A program made the translations under genes and the position numbers. From the NCBI RefSeq assembly GCF_015356825.1, contig NZ_JAACYW010000100.1:1-35334 (forward strand): a stretch of DNA of 35,334 bases, written 5' to 3'. Position 1 is the first letter of the stretch. The number at the start of each line of letters is the position of its first letter. The notes beneath the pieces are model-generated. The model saw only the letters and a list, made by a program, of their open reading frames with translations. It was not told the origin of the DNA and made no database searches. This document shows positions 7,961 through 15,369 of this stretch, in pieces. Origin of the DNA: Catenulispora rubra. GTDB lineage: Bacteria > Actinomycetota > Actinomycetes > Streptomycetales > Catenulisporaceae.

Positions 7961-8344
7961 CTACTTGGCGCAGCCGTTGCCGCCGGTGGTTCCGCTGGTG
8001 GTGCCGCCGGTGTTCCCGCCGTTGCCGCCGCCGGTGACGCTGACGTTGGTGCCGGCGTTGTTGATCTGGTTGCAGGCGTCGTTGGCCTTGCCGGAGATCG
8101 CCTTGCTGATGCCGTAGCCCACACCGGCCACGATCGCCACCACGATGCCGGTGATGACGACCCACTCGACGGCTGACGCGCCGCGGTCGGAGGCCTTGCG
8201 GGGCGCGGCGGCGACGTTCTCCGTCATCGCCGCGGCGGTGTCGCAGGGCTCTATGACAGAGCCCTGCGACGTCGCGACCACGTGCTGCCACGGCTGTACC
8301 GGGAACAGCTGCGCGTACTCGGTTCTGATGACCTGAGCCTTCAT
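7961..8344 (-). CDS. flp: Flp-type major pilin precursor with long leader
   Basis: ATG 8344 is chosen because TAGGAG, overlapping the tadC stop, lies 10 nt upstream, giving 127 residues. The pilin signature is SDRG then ASAVEWVVITGIVVAIV, with Gly -1 and Glu +5 (Trp at +6 instead of Phe/Tyr). Mature pilin would be about 72 residues: a hydrophobic helix, then a Gly/Thr/Asn-rich tail with one Cys after the helix (NDACNQI) and one near the end (NGCAK), possibly a disulfide. The implied leader of 55 residues is long for Flp pilins. Starting at ATG 8227 would give a usual short leader but has no Shine-Dalgarno. A perfect 13-bp hairpin lies between the two starts. Confidence 0.8.
   Translation of the reverse strand: MKAQVIRTEYAQLFPVQPWQHVVATSQGSVIEPCDTAAAMTENVAAAPRKASDRGASAVEWVVITGIVVAIVAGVGYGISKAISGKANDACNQINNAGTNVSVTGGGNGGNTGGTTSGTTGGNGCAK
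8240..8270 (-). promoter_or_regulatory. Perfect 13-bp hairpin in the pilin leader
   Basis: The arms gtcgcagggctct (8240-8252) and agagccctgcgac (8258-8270) pair perfectly over a 5-nt loop. In the transcript it falls within the coding region if the pilin starts at 8344, or in the leader 13 nt before ATG 8227. There is no U-tract, so a plain terminator is unlikely. It could be an mRNA-stabilising or processing structure giving extra pilin message, or a translational gate. Confidence 0.75.
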
Positions 8345-8357
8345 CTTCGTATTTCTC

Positions 8358-9278
8358 CTAGATAGAGCCCATGACCCGGGCCATCGCCGGGTACAGGAGG
8401 AAAACCATGAAGCCCGCGCACAGCAGCATCTGCGCCACGAGCATGGACTGGGACTTCGCGCCGGCCGCGCCCTCGATCTCGGACAGCTCGCGGTGCCGCA
8501 TCGTCTCGGCGCGCGCCGACAGCGACTCGCGGACCTTCGCACCGTCCTCGGCGACCAGCGCCAGCGCGGCTCCCAGGTCCTTGAGCTCGTCGATGTCCAG
8601 GGCGTCGCCCAGCTGGGACAGCGCGTTCCACTGCGAGATGCCGGTGACCCGGGCGTCGGTGAGCGCGTCGCGGATCCGGCGCAGCGCCCAGCCGTCGGAG
8701 ACCTCGGCCGCCGCCATCAGCGCCTCGGGCAGGCCGCGGCCGCCGGCCAGGTTCATCGCCACCAGGTCGAGGTAGGCGCCGAGCACGCGGCGGAAGTCGC
8801 GGCGCTTCTCGGCGGCCTGGCCCTTGACCTCCAGGTCCGGCAGCAGGAAGAAGACCGCGCCGAACAGCAGCGCCAGCCACACCGGGATGGTCGGCGTCAG
8901 GTGCAGGCCGATGATGTAGAAGGCGGCGAAGACGAACGGGCCGAAGATGACGCCGAACGCCGCCAGCAGCAGCTTGGTCGCCAGGAACTGCTCCACCGAG
9001 CGGTCCAGGATCGCCAGGTCCGCGCGCAGCGAGCGGATCTGCCAGCCCTGGCGGATGTAGAACTCGTTGACCGACGTGCCGAGCTCGTCGCGCAGCCGGG
9101 CCAGGCGCTTGGGCGGAGCCTGCTCCTGCTGGGAGGTGTACGCGAACGAGGTCTGCTGCCGCAGCGCGTCGATGCGCGCGATCGAGGCCATCGGGTCCGG
9201 CTTGCCCGGCATCAGGGCCCTGATCAGCAGGAACAGGCCCAGCCCGACCAGCGCGCCGGCCAGCACTTGGTAGGTCAC
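8358..9278 (-). CDS. tadC: TadC-like inner-membrane platform protein
   Basis: The 306-residue protein belongs to the type II secretion F (GspF) family. An N-terminal membrane helix (VLAGALVGLGLFLLI) is followed by a cytoplasmic region, two central membrane helices (about 100-155), the T2SSF cytoplasmic helical domain (DFRRVLGAYLDLVAMNLAGG, with the conserved GRGLPEAL) and a C-terminal helix (MLLCAGFMVFLLYPAM). It forms, with TadB, the platform through which TadA drives pilin assembly. The GTG start at 9278 overlaps the tadB stop (GTGA). Its own stop codon overlaps the pilin Shine-Dalgarno. Confidence 0.9.
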   Translation of the reverse strand: MTYQVLAGALVGLGLFLLIRALMPGKPDPMASIARIDALRQQTSFAYTSQQEQAPPKRLARLRDELGTSVNEFYIRQGWQIRSLRADLAILDRSVEQFLATKLLLAAFGVIFGPFVFAAFYIIGLHLTPTIPVWLALLFGAVFFLLPDLEVKGQAAEKRRDFRRVLGAYLDLVAMNLAGGRGLPEALMAAAEVSDGWALRRIRDALTDARVTGISQWNALSQLGDALDIDELKDLGAALALVAEDGAKVRESLSARAETMRHRELSEIEGAAGAKSQSMLVAQMLLCAGFMVFLLYPAMARVMGSI

Positions 9279-10192
9279 CGCTGCTCACCGCCGCGCTGCT
9301 CGGGGACCTGCGGGCTGTGCGCGCGCTGCAGGAAGCGCGCCGGGGTCTCGATCGAGGACAGCTTGCGCAGCCAGAAGAAGCCGGCCGCGAACAGCGCGAT
9401 CACCCCCAGTAGCACCAGCTGGCCGGTGGCCGTGCTGTAGGGCTGCACGAAGGACTTGTTGAAGACCGCCAGGCCCAGCACCACCGCGACCGACACCCCC
9501 ACCACGATCTGCACGCTGCGCCGGGTCGAGCTGCGCTGCGCCATGACGCGCTGGCGCATGTCGACCTCCTCGCGCGAGGACTGCGCGAGCGCGCCGAGCA
9601 CTTCGCGCAGGCCCGGCCCGCGCAGCCGGGAGTTCAGGATCAGCGCGGCGATGACCAGGTCGGCCGAGGCGTCGTCCATGTCGTCGGCGAAGTACTCCAG
9701 CGCCTGCGGCATCGGCATGCGGGCGCGCAGCCGGTCGACCAGCGTGTGCAGGTTCTCGCGGATCGCCGGGGACGCGGCGCGCGCCGTGGCCGGGATCGCC
9801 TGCTCCAGGCCGACCGCGCCGGCGATGGTGTCGCGCAGGCTCTCGGTCCAGGCGGCCAGCGCCTCCACCCGGGCCAGCGCGGCGCGCTCGGCGGCCAGCC
9901 CGCCGAACATCTGGTTCCAGAAGAAGACCAGGACGCCGGAGGCGATCGCGGCGGTCGGCCAGCGCGTCGCGGCCAGCACCACGGCCCCGACCACCACGGC
10001 GACCGCGCCGCGCGTCGACAGGAACCTGATGACGTCGGCGGCCGTCCGCTGCCGCTCCTGCTGCGGCTTGGCGGGGAAGCCGCGGATCGCCGCGATCAGC
10101 AGGGCGAGGCCGCCGCCGATCGCCGCGCCGATGCCGAGCGCGGCGAACGTGGTGGGGTTGAACACCGCGGAGTCCACGGGCGTCACCTCCAT
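9275..10192 (-). CDS. tadB: TadB-like inner-membrane platform protein
   Basis: The 305-residue protein belongs to the GspF family. It has an N-terminal helix (FAALGIGAAIGGGLALLIAAI), two helices around residues 60-100, the T2SSF domain (AWTESLRDTIAGAVGLEQAI, ASADLVIAALILNSRLRGPG) and C-terminal helices (VGVSVAVVLGLAVF; LVLLGVIALFAAGFFWL). The ATG at 10192 overlaps the end of tadA by 10 nt. It pairs with TadC as the membrane platform of the Tad machine. Confidence 0.9.
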   Translation of the reverse strand: MEVTPVDSAVFNPTTFAALGIGAAIGGGLALLIAAIRGFPAKPQQERQRTAADVIRFLSTRGAVAVVVGAVVLAATRWPTAAIASGVLVFFWNQMFGGLAAERAALARVEALAAWTESLRDTIAGAVGLEQAIPATARAASPAIRENLHTLVDRLRARMPMPQALEYFADDMDDASADLVIAALILNSRLRGPGLREVLGALAQSSREEVDMRQRVMAQRSSTRRSVQIVVGVSVAVVLGLAVFNKSFVQPYSTATGQLVLLGVIALFAAGFFWLRKLSSIETPARFLQRAHSPQVPEQRGGEQR

Positions 10193-11511
10193 CCGGGGGC
10201 GTGGGGGGCCGGCAGGGGACCGGTGTAGCCGACCTGTGCGAGGTCTTCCATGCAGGCGATCGGTGCGTGTGCGACGGCGCGGCCGTCCGGGCCCTCGGCG
10301 AAGATCTCCGAGGACAGCACGCGGCCGTCGATGCCGTTCACCTCGCGGACCGAGGTCACCATGCGCTGCAGCGTGCCGCCGTGGTGGTAGGCGTTGCGGC
10401 GGGTGATGAAGACCACGAAGTTGATGGCGCCGGCGATCAGCATCTGGCTGGCCTCGACCGGCAGCCGCTCGCGCGACTGCAGGGCGTAGGTGGAGATGCG
10501 GTTGAAGACCTCCAGCGAGGAGTTCGCGTGGATGGTGCTCAGCGAACCGTCGTTGCCCTGCGACATGGCGTTCAGCATGGTGACGATCTCGTCGCCCAGC
10601 ACCTCGCCGACGATGACGCGCGAGGGGTTCATCCGCAGGCTGCGACGCACCAGCTCGGCCATCGACACGGCGCCGTGGCCCTCGGAGTTCGGCAGCCGCT
10701 CCTCGAACGCGACGACGTTCGGATGCAGCTCCGGGAACTGGTCGAGCCCGAGCTCCAGAGCCCGCTCCACGGTGATCAGGCGCTCGTGCCCGGGGATCTC
10801 GTTGGCCAGCGCGCGCAGCAGCGTGGTCTTCCCGGCGTTGGTGGACCCGGCGATCATGATGTTCTTCCGCGCCGCGACCGCCGCCCGCAGGAAGCCGCCG
10901 AGCTCCGGCAGCACGGTCCCGTTGTTCTCCAGATCGCGCAGGAACACCTTGCCCAGCCGCGCACGCCGGATGGACAGCGCCGGCCGGCGCGTGACGTCCA
11001 TGACCGCCGAAAGCCGCGAGCCGTCGGGCAGCCGCAGGTCCAACTGCGGATTCGCGGTGTCGAAAGGCCGCGACGACAGGCCGGAGTAGGCGCCGAGCAC
11101 CTGAATGAGCTCGATCAGCTCCTCATCGGTGTCGGCGACCGGCTCGCCCTCGGCCTCGCGGCCGTCGGCGAAGCCGATGAAGACGCGGTCGCAGCCGTTG
11201 ATGTCGATGTTCTCGATGTCGGTATCGTCGAGCAGAGGCTGCAGGCGGCCGACCCCGTAGAGCGCGGCGTGCACGGCGGCCGCGAGCGCTTCCTCCTCCA
11301 TGGCGTTGGGAGGAGTACGGCCGTAGGTGATCTCGGCGCGCGCGTGATCCTCCAACGCCTGCGCCACCAGCGCCCGCGCGTACTGGCGCTCGTCCTCGCC
11401 GGTCATCGGGGGCAGCCGCGAGGCCTGGTCGGCGCGGCGCTGCTCGGCGAGCCGGTCGCCGACGTCCTGGCGGAGGCGTTTGACGAGGCCGTGGTCGATG
11501 GGGGAGGCCAT
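10183..11511 (-). CDS. tadA: TadA/CpaF secretion ATPase
   Basis: The protein has 442 residues, the usual length for CpaF/TadA. An N-terminal helical domain is followed by the Walker A motif GSTNAGKTT (about 222-230), a Walker B-like VIVGEV (about 299-304) with the acidic Glu, and the His box STIHAN (about 325-330). Arg-rich motifs such as SIRRARLGKVFL precede the P-loop. It is the hexameric ATPase powering Flp pilus assembly at the cytoplasmic face. The ATG at 11511 shares its A with the upstream stop (TGATG). An in-frame reading reaching 12702 covers the preceding gene and is rejected because of that coupled start. Confidence 0.93.
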   Translation of the reverse strand: MASPIDHGLVKRLRQDVGDRLAEQRRADQASRLPPMTGEDERQYARALVAQALEDHARAEITYGRTPPNAMEEEALAAAVHAALYGVGRLQPLLDDTDIENIDINGCDRVFIGFADGREAEGEPVADTDEELIELIQVLGAYSGLSSRPFDTANPQLDLRLPDGSRLSAVMDVTRRPALSIRRARLGKVFLRDLENNGTVLPELGGFLRAAVAARKNIMIAGSTNAGKTTLLRALANEIPGHERLITVERALELGLDQFPELHPNVVAFEERLPNSEGHGAVSMAELVRRSLRMNPSRVIVGEVLGDEIVTMLNAMSQGNDGSLSTIHANSSLEVFNRISTYALQSRERLPVEASQMLIAGAINFVVFITRRNAYHHGGTLQRMVTSVREVNGIDGRVLSSEIFAEGPDGRAVAHAPIACMEDLAQVGYTGPLPAPHAPGWR

Positions 11512-12776
11512 CAGCGCTGACCTTCCTCTTCTTGCGGCGGGCGGGCGCGGTGGCCGTGGCGGCCGGGCGCGATGTCGGGTTCGCTCGCGTCCTGGTAGGG
11601 CAGGTTGCCGGGGCGCGGATCGGGGCCGCCGCCGAGGGTCACCGAGGTGAAGCCTTCGTGAGCCGAGGTCGGCGGCTTCGGGGGCTGCTCGCTGGGCCAG
11701 ACCGCGGGCTGCGTCTGGGTGTCGCGGCGGAACATCGGCGGCTTTGCGGTCGGCGTCGGAGGTGCCGGTTGTGCTGGTTGTGTCGGCTGTGCCGACGGCG
11801 CGTATCCGTTGACCGGTGCGGTCTGAGGCGGCGGCATGGGTGGCGCGTACTGCTGCTGCGGCTGCATCGGCTGCATCGGCTGCATCGGCTGCATCGGTTG
11901 CATTGGCGGCGCGGCGTACTGCTGCTGCGGCCCGGGTATCGGCTGCCCGGGCGGCATCATGGGCGCCCCGCCCTGCGGTATCGCAGCTCCCTGCGAAGGC
12001 GTCGCGAACCGCCGGTACAGGTCCAGCGCCACCTCCCGCGTCGAGCGGATCAGCAGCGTGCGGTCCAGGCGGCCCCGGCCGCGGCCGTTGATCAGGTCCG
12101 CGCCGTCCGGGTCGTCGGCGATCGTGCCGATCACCTTCACCGGCAGGCCGCTGTTGCGCATGAGTTCGTCCACCTGTGCCGTGACGCGGGCGCGCTGCTT
12201 CGGGTCGACGATCAGCACCACGCCGATCGGGACGCCTAAGCCTCCGCCGGCGGTCGCGGTGCCGCCGCCGACGCGCTGGAGCAGCGACAGCGCTCGGTCG
12301 CGGACGTGCGCGATCTGCTCCGCCGAGGTGCGGGCGACGAGGACCACGAGCGCCGCGGTGGCCATCAGGTCCAGGGCCGGGCCGGCGGCGTCGACGCGGC
12401 CGCAGTCGGCGATCACGTCCGCCTCCGGCAGTGCGTCGAAGGCGCGGCCGAGCGCCGGCCACAGGCCCGCCAGGCCCGCCGACTGGTCGCCGGTGGCCAG
12501 GCCCACCACCAGTTCCAGGCCGCCGTGCATGCGCTGGATGTGCTGTTCGAGCTGGTGCGGGGTCAGGCCGTGGCGCGCGGTGGTGGCCAGCGAGAGCATG
12601 CCGATGTTGGGGTTCAGCGGGGAGCCGCTCTCGGCCGGGGTGCGGTACACCAGGTCGCCGCCGGCCGGGTCGCACTCGGCCAGCACGGCGCGGCGCGGCC
12701 ACACGCCGGCCAGGGCCACCGCGGTCGTGGTGACGCCGGGGGAGCCCTTGTCGGAGGCCAGGACTATCAGGGACAT
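11511..12776 (-). CDS. tadZ: TadZ/CpaE-like ParA-family ATPase, deviant P-loop
   Basis: This 421-residue protein begins MSLIVLASDKGSPGVTTTAV, a ParA/MinD-type P-loop. The signature Lys is present near the start, but the Walker lysine position before TTT is Val. CDPAGGDL resembles the switch region of the family, and VIADCGRVDAAGPAL the Walker B region. Up to about residue 245 it is a MinD-like fold. The last 160 residues are Pro/Gln/Met-rich with a QPM repeat and probably disordered. TadZ proteins position the Tad machine at the pole or membrane. The changed P-loop suggests weak or absent ATP hydrolysis. It starts 13 nt after the SAF-domain gene stop. Confidence 0.8.
   Translation of the reverse strand: MSLIVLASDKGSPGVTTTAVALAGVWPRRAVLAECDPAGGDLVYRTPAESGSPLNPNIGMLSLATTARHGLTPHQLEQHIQRMHGGLELVVGLATGDQSAGLAGLWPALGRAFDALPEADVIADCGRVDAAGPALDLMATAALVVLVARTSAEQIAHVRDRALSLLQRVGGGTATAGGGLGVPIGVVLIVDPKQRARVTAQVDELMRNSGLPVKVIGTIADDPDGADLINGRGRGRLDRTLLIRSTREVALDLYRRFATPSQGAAIPQGGAPMMPPGQPIPGPQQQYAAPPMQPMQPMQPMQPMQPQQQYAPPMPPPQTAPVNGYAPSAQPTQPAQPAPPTPTAKPPMFRRDTQTQPAVWPSEQPPKPPTSAHEGFTSVTLGGGPDPRPGNLPYQDASEPDIAPGRHGHRARPPQEEEGQR
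11860..11904 (-). repeat. 9-nt tandem repeat coding for QPM units
   Basis: Four perfect copies of ggctgcatc (plus strand) at 11860-11895 and one variant, ggttgcatt, to 11904 encode repeated Gln-Pro-Met in the C-terminal tail of the TadZ-like protein. In-frame 9-nt repeats can change copy number by slippage without a frameshift. Confidence 0.85.
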
Positions 12777-12789
12777 GGGGTGGGCTGCC

Positions 12790-13482
12790 TCACCCGAAGG
12801 TCTTGGTGAGCATCAGGTCGGCGGCGTTCGCGACCGTCAGCACCTTGTCGGTGGGCACGGCGATGGTCGCGGTGATGGTCTCCGCGTCGTCCCGGTTCAC
12901 CAGCGTCACGGTGCCCTGCGCGACCCAGTTCGCGGTGGCGTTCTGGCCGTTCTGGCCCGCGGTCACGGTGTCGGTGTAGAGCGTGAACTTGTCGCCGAGG
13001 TACATCTGGCCGGTCGGGTAGTGGCCCTGCTTGACCTGGATGCCCATCAGGGTGGTGCCGGGGGCCTGGCCGGCCGAGTTGCCGGACTGGTCGGTGACCA
13101 TGTCGGTGGTCACCAGCGAGCCCTTGACCAGAGTGTTGTACGTGGTCCGGCCCTGCAGGATCGAGCTGAACTGGCTCCACGGCACGTAGTTGATGCTGTT
13201 GTCCTTGGCGACGCTGGTCTCCACGAATTGGCTCGCGTCCAGCTTCGACCCGGCCGCGATCGTGGCGGGTCCCACGCGGACCACTGACACCCGGTTCCCG
13301 GACTTCGTCACCAGGATCATCGTCGCCAGCGCCCCGGCCAGAATGAGCAGCACGGCCAGAGCCGCCAACGCCGGCTTGCGCTCCCGCGGAGCGGTGGGCA
13401 GCCGGTTGGCCGCGACCGCACGGCCGCCGCCGAAGGCCGCGCCCGTCGCCGGGGCGCCCGGAATCGTTCGGTCCTTGCTCAC
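12790..13482 (-). CDS. SAF-domain RcpC/CpaB-like protein
   Basis: The 230-residue protein has a basic cytoplasmic N-terminus (LPTAPRERK), one membrane helix (ALAALAVLLILAGALATMIL) and an extracytoplasmic SAF-like domain starting at GNRVSVVRVGPATIAAGSKL, with the hallmark IQVKQGHYPTGQMYLGDKFTLY. RcpC/CpaB proteins act with the Tad secretin in Gram-negatives. Here, with a single membrane, it probably works in the wall zone. The GTG start at 13482 has GGGGAAG about 7 nt upstream. It is the first gene of the operon, after a 321-nt gap. Confidence 0.85.
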   Translation of the reverse strand: MSKDRTIPGAPATGAAFGGGRAVAANRLPTAPRERKPALAALAVLLILAGALATMILVTKSGNRVSVVRVGPATIAAGSKLDASQFVETSVAKDNSINYVPWSQFSSILQGRTTYNTLVKGSLVTTDMVTDQSGNSAGQAPGTTLMGIQVKQGHYPTGQMYLGDKFTLYTDTVTAGQNGQNATANWVAQGTVTLVNRDDAETITATIAVPTDKVLTVANAADLMLTKTFG

Positions 13483-13508
13483 AGCTGTCTTCCCCGTCTA
13501 CGCGTCAG

Positions 13509-13557
13509 GCCGCATCGCAGGGCGCCGAGACTGAGGAGACCCCCGGAGCGATGCGGC
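13509..13557 (-). promoter_or_regulatory. 10-bp inverted repeat upstream of the Tad operon
   Basis: The arms gccgcatcgc (13509-13518) and gcgatgcggc (13548-13557) are perfect, with a 29-nt spacer, 27 nt upstream of the first operon gene. It could be a 5' leader structure or a dimeric regulator site. Confidence 0.5.
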
Positions 13558-13696
13558 ATTGGACGGTTCGCCATCCCCCTGCGAGCGGCTATCGTAACCG
13601 CCTTTCAGGGCGCCCGGGGAGGGGCGTTTTGTGATTTCTCCCGGTTCGGACGCGGTCGTCCGGCGGTTCTCGTGACCGAATCGTCACCGGAAGTGG

Positions 13697-13743
13697 CGAC
13701 GGCCGCCGTGACGTCGGGGTGTCCCGAGCCACGGCGGCCGTCG
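13697..13743 (-). terminator. Strong hairpin terminator after the atypical regulator
   Basis: Perfect 14-bp arms, cgacggccgccgtg (13697-13710) and cacggcggccgtcg (13730-13743), enclose a loop with a smaller tcggg/cccga stem. It lies 60 nt past the stop of the response regulator gene at 13804 and separates it from the Tad operon. Confidence 0.75.
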
Positions 13744-13803
13744 TGCTGTCGATCGTCGACGTCGCAGTCGTTGCCCAATCGCAATAGTGCGCTTGAAATG
13801 CCC

Positions 13804-14553
13804 TTATGCCGCCACCACTGTCCGCTCGCGGCCCGCAGCTTCCTCCCGCAGCTGCCGCACCGCCTCCGAACTCAGGCGCAGGAACGACTCCGGCGTCACC
13901 AGCCGGTACCCGACGCCGCGCACCGTGGCGATCATGCCGGGCAGCGCGAGCTTCGAGCGCAGCGAGGCGATGTGCACCTCCAGCGACCGCTCGGCGCCGT
14001 CCCAGCCGGCCGGCCACAGCCGGGCTATCAGCTGGTCGCGGGCCAGCACGGTGCCGGCCTGCCGGGCCAGGACCACCAGCAGCTGGTACTCCTTGGGACG
14101 CAGGGCGACGCGCTGGCCGTTGACCGTGACCGTCCGCGAGTCCTCCGCGACCACCAGGGGTCCGGCGACGATGCGGCGCGGCGGCCCGGGGGTCAGGGGT
14201 GGTCGTGGTGGGGCCACGGCCAACCGCAGACGCGCGGCCAGTTCCTGCAGTCCGAAAGGCTGGACCACGTAGTCGTCTATTCCGTTGTCGTGGCCGCGCA
14301 GCCACGCGCCCATGTCGACGCGGTGGGTGACGGCGATGATCGGGGCCTGCAGCTCGGTGCGCAGCCGGCGGCAGAACGCCAGCACTTCGCGATCGACGAT
14401 GCCGCATTCCAGCAGCACCACGTCCGGCAGCCGCCGCAGCGGCCCGGCCCCCGTGACGTCGGCGGCGTCCAGCACGTCGAACCCCAGCGCGGCCAATCCG
14501 CCGCTGAGGGTCCGGCTGCGCCGCCGACCCAGTCCGGTGATGAGAACTCGCAT
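13804..14553 (-). CDS. OmpR-type regulator with degenerate receiver domain
   Basis: From ATG 14553 the protein has 249 residues; GTG 14562 would add three. The receiver-like domain (1-115) starts MRVLITGLG, so the usual acidic pair is missing. The phosphoacceptor Asp is replaced by Glu (VVLLECG, Glu49) and the conserved Lys by Gln (DDYVVQPF). The C-terminal winged helix is normal: LRPKEYQLLVVLA, then SLEVHIASLRSKL and VRGVGYRL. It should bind DNA without classic phosphorylation, perhaps always active because of the Glu. No kinase gene is adjacent in the same operon. Its position directly upstream of the Tad operon makes that operon a plausible target. Confidence 0.85.
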   Translation of the reverse strand: MRVLITGLGRRRSRTLSGGLAALGFDVLDAADVTGAGPLRRLPDVVLLECGIVDREVLAFCRRLRTELQAPIIAVTHRVDMGAWLRGHDNGIDDYVVQPFGLQELAARLRLAVAPPRPPLTPGPPRRIVAGPLVVAEDSRTVTVNGQRVALRPKEYQLLVVLARQAGTVLARDQLIARLWPAGWDGAERSLEVHIASLRSKLALPGMIATVRGVGYRLVTPESFLRLSSEAVRQLREEAAGRERTVVAA

Positions 14554-14688
14554 ACGCCCCACTGTCCGCCGCCGGGCTCACCATTTGCTCAACGTCGGAT
14601 AGACGGGCTTGTCAACGGGGGTGCGGCGGCCCTTGAATGGATGCTGACGAATGCCCTGAGGGAACGTTCACACCCCCGGGCGACGCCC

Positions 14689-15369
14689 TCAGCCGGACCA
14701 CTGATAGACGGTTTCCGGACGCCCGGGCCCGCCGTAGCGCGGCTGTCCCGAGACCAGCCGCCGAGCTGTCAGGTATTCGAGATACCGGCGAGTGGTCGGC
14801 GCGCTCACCCCGGCCCGCTCCGCGAGTTCGGCGGCGGTCAGCGGCGAGGCCGCCTTCAGGATCCCGACGAGCGCCGCCAGGGTGCTGTCCGACAGCCCCT
14901 TCGGCAGCTGCGCCGGCCGCGGCGACCGCAGCCCGTCGAGCATCCGGTCCAGCTCGTCCTGTTGCAGCGAGTCGGAGTTGGCGTCGGCGGACTCGGTGGC
15001 ACGCCGGAACTCCGCGTACGCCTCCAGCCGGGCGCGGAACGTCGAGAACTGGAACGGTTTGATCAGGTACTGCACAATCCCCAGCGACACCGCGGCCCGC
15101 ACCGTCGCCAGATCCCGGGCCGAGGTCACGGCGATCACGTCGGTCGCGTCGCCCCGGGCCCGCAGCGTGCGGCACAGGTCGATGCCGGTCATGTCCGGGA
15201 GGTACACGTCCAGCAGCACCAGGTCCACGTCCCGCGCGGCCAGCACGCGCAGTGCGTCGGCGCCGGTCCGGGCCACGTCCGCGACCTCGAAACCGGGGAC
15301 CCGCTCCACGTAGACCCGGTGCGCCGCAGCCAGGACCGGATCGTCCTCCACCACCAGAGTGCGGATCAC
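14689..15369 (-). CDS. CitB/DcuR-family response regulator
   Basis: This 226-residue protein has a complete receiver: acidic residues at VVEDDP (8-10), phosphoacceptor Asp54 in VLLDVYLPD, Thr82-Ser83, and Lys104 in YLIKPF. The C-terminal helix-turn-helix (LTAAELAERAGVSAPTTRRY) and a short wing (YGGPGRPETVYQW) are as in CitB/DcuR regulators. GTG 15369 overlaps the kinase stop (GTGA), so kinase and regulator are translated together. It probably controls the divergent C4-dicarboxylate transporter in response to external dicarboxylate. Confidence 0.9.
   Translation of the reverse strand: MIRTLVVEDDPVLAAAHRVYVERVPGFEVADVARTGADALRVLAARDVDLVLLDVYLPDMTGIDLCRTLRARGDATDVIAVTSARDLATVRAAVSLGIVQYLIKPFQFSTFRARLEAYAEFRRATESADANSDSLQQDELDRMLDGLRSPRPAQLPKGLSDSTLAALVGILKAASPLTAAELAERAGVSAPTTRRYLEYLTARRLVSGQPRYGGPGRPETVYQWSG

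Larger units (their letters stand above)
13483..13803. other. Gene-free 321 nt, presumed Tad operon control region
   Basis: No convincing ORF is present. The stretch holds the terminator of the upstream regulator (13697-13743) and, nearer the operon, an inverted repeat (13509-13557). On the minus strand TACGAT, complementary to about 13594-13599, fits the TANNNT -10 form, but no -35 box is recognisable. The Tad operon promoter should lie here, roughly 13560-13690. Confidence 0.5.

Noticed and set aside
8345..8542. Longer start for the pilin gene (193 codons)
   Set aside because: The added part overlaps tadC and encodes an Arg/Cys-rich stretch; ATG 8344 has a good ribosome site.
14610..14615. 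Perfect TTGACA (minus strand) as -35 of the atypical regulator
   Set aside because: No -10 box of TANNNT form is present 16-19 nt downstream, so a promoter cannot be claimed.
14656..14692. 7-bp inverted repeat (ctgaggg / ccctcag) at the end of the DcuR-like gene
   Set aside because: The stem is short with a 23-nt loop and partly inside the coding region; it is too weak to call a terminator.
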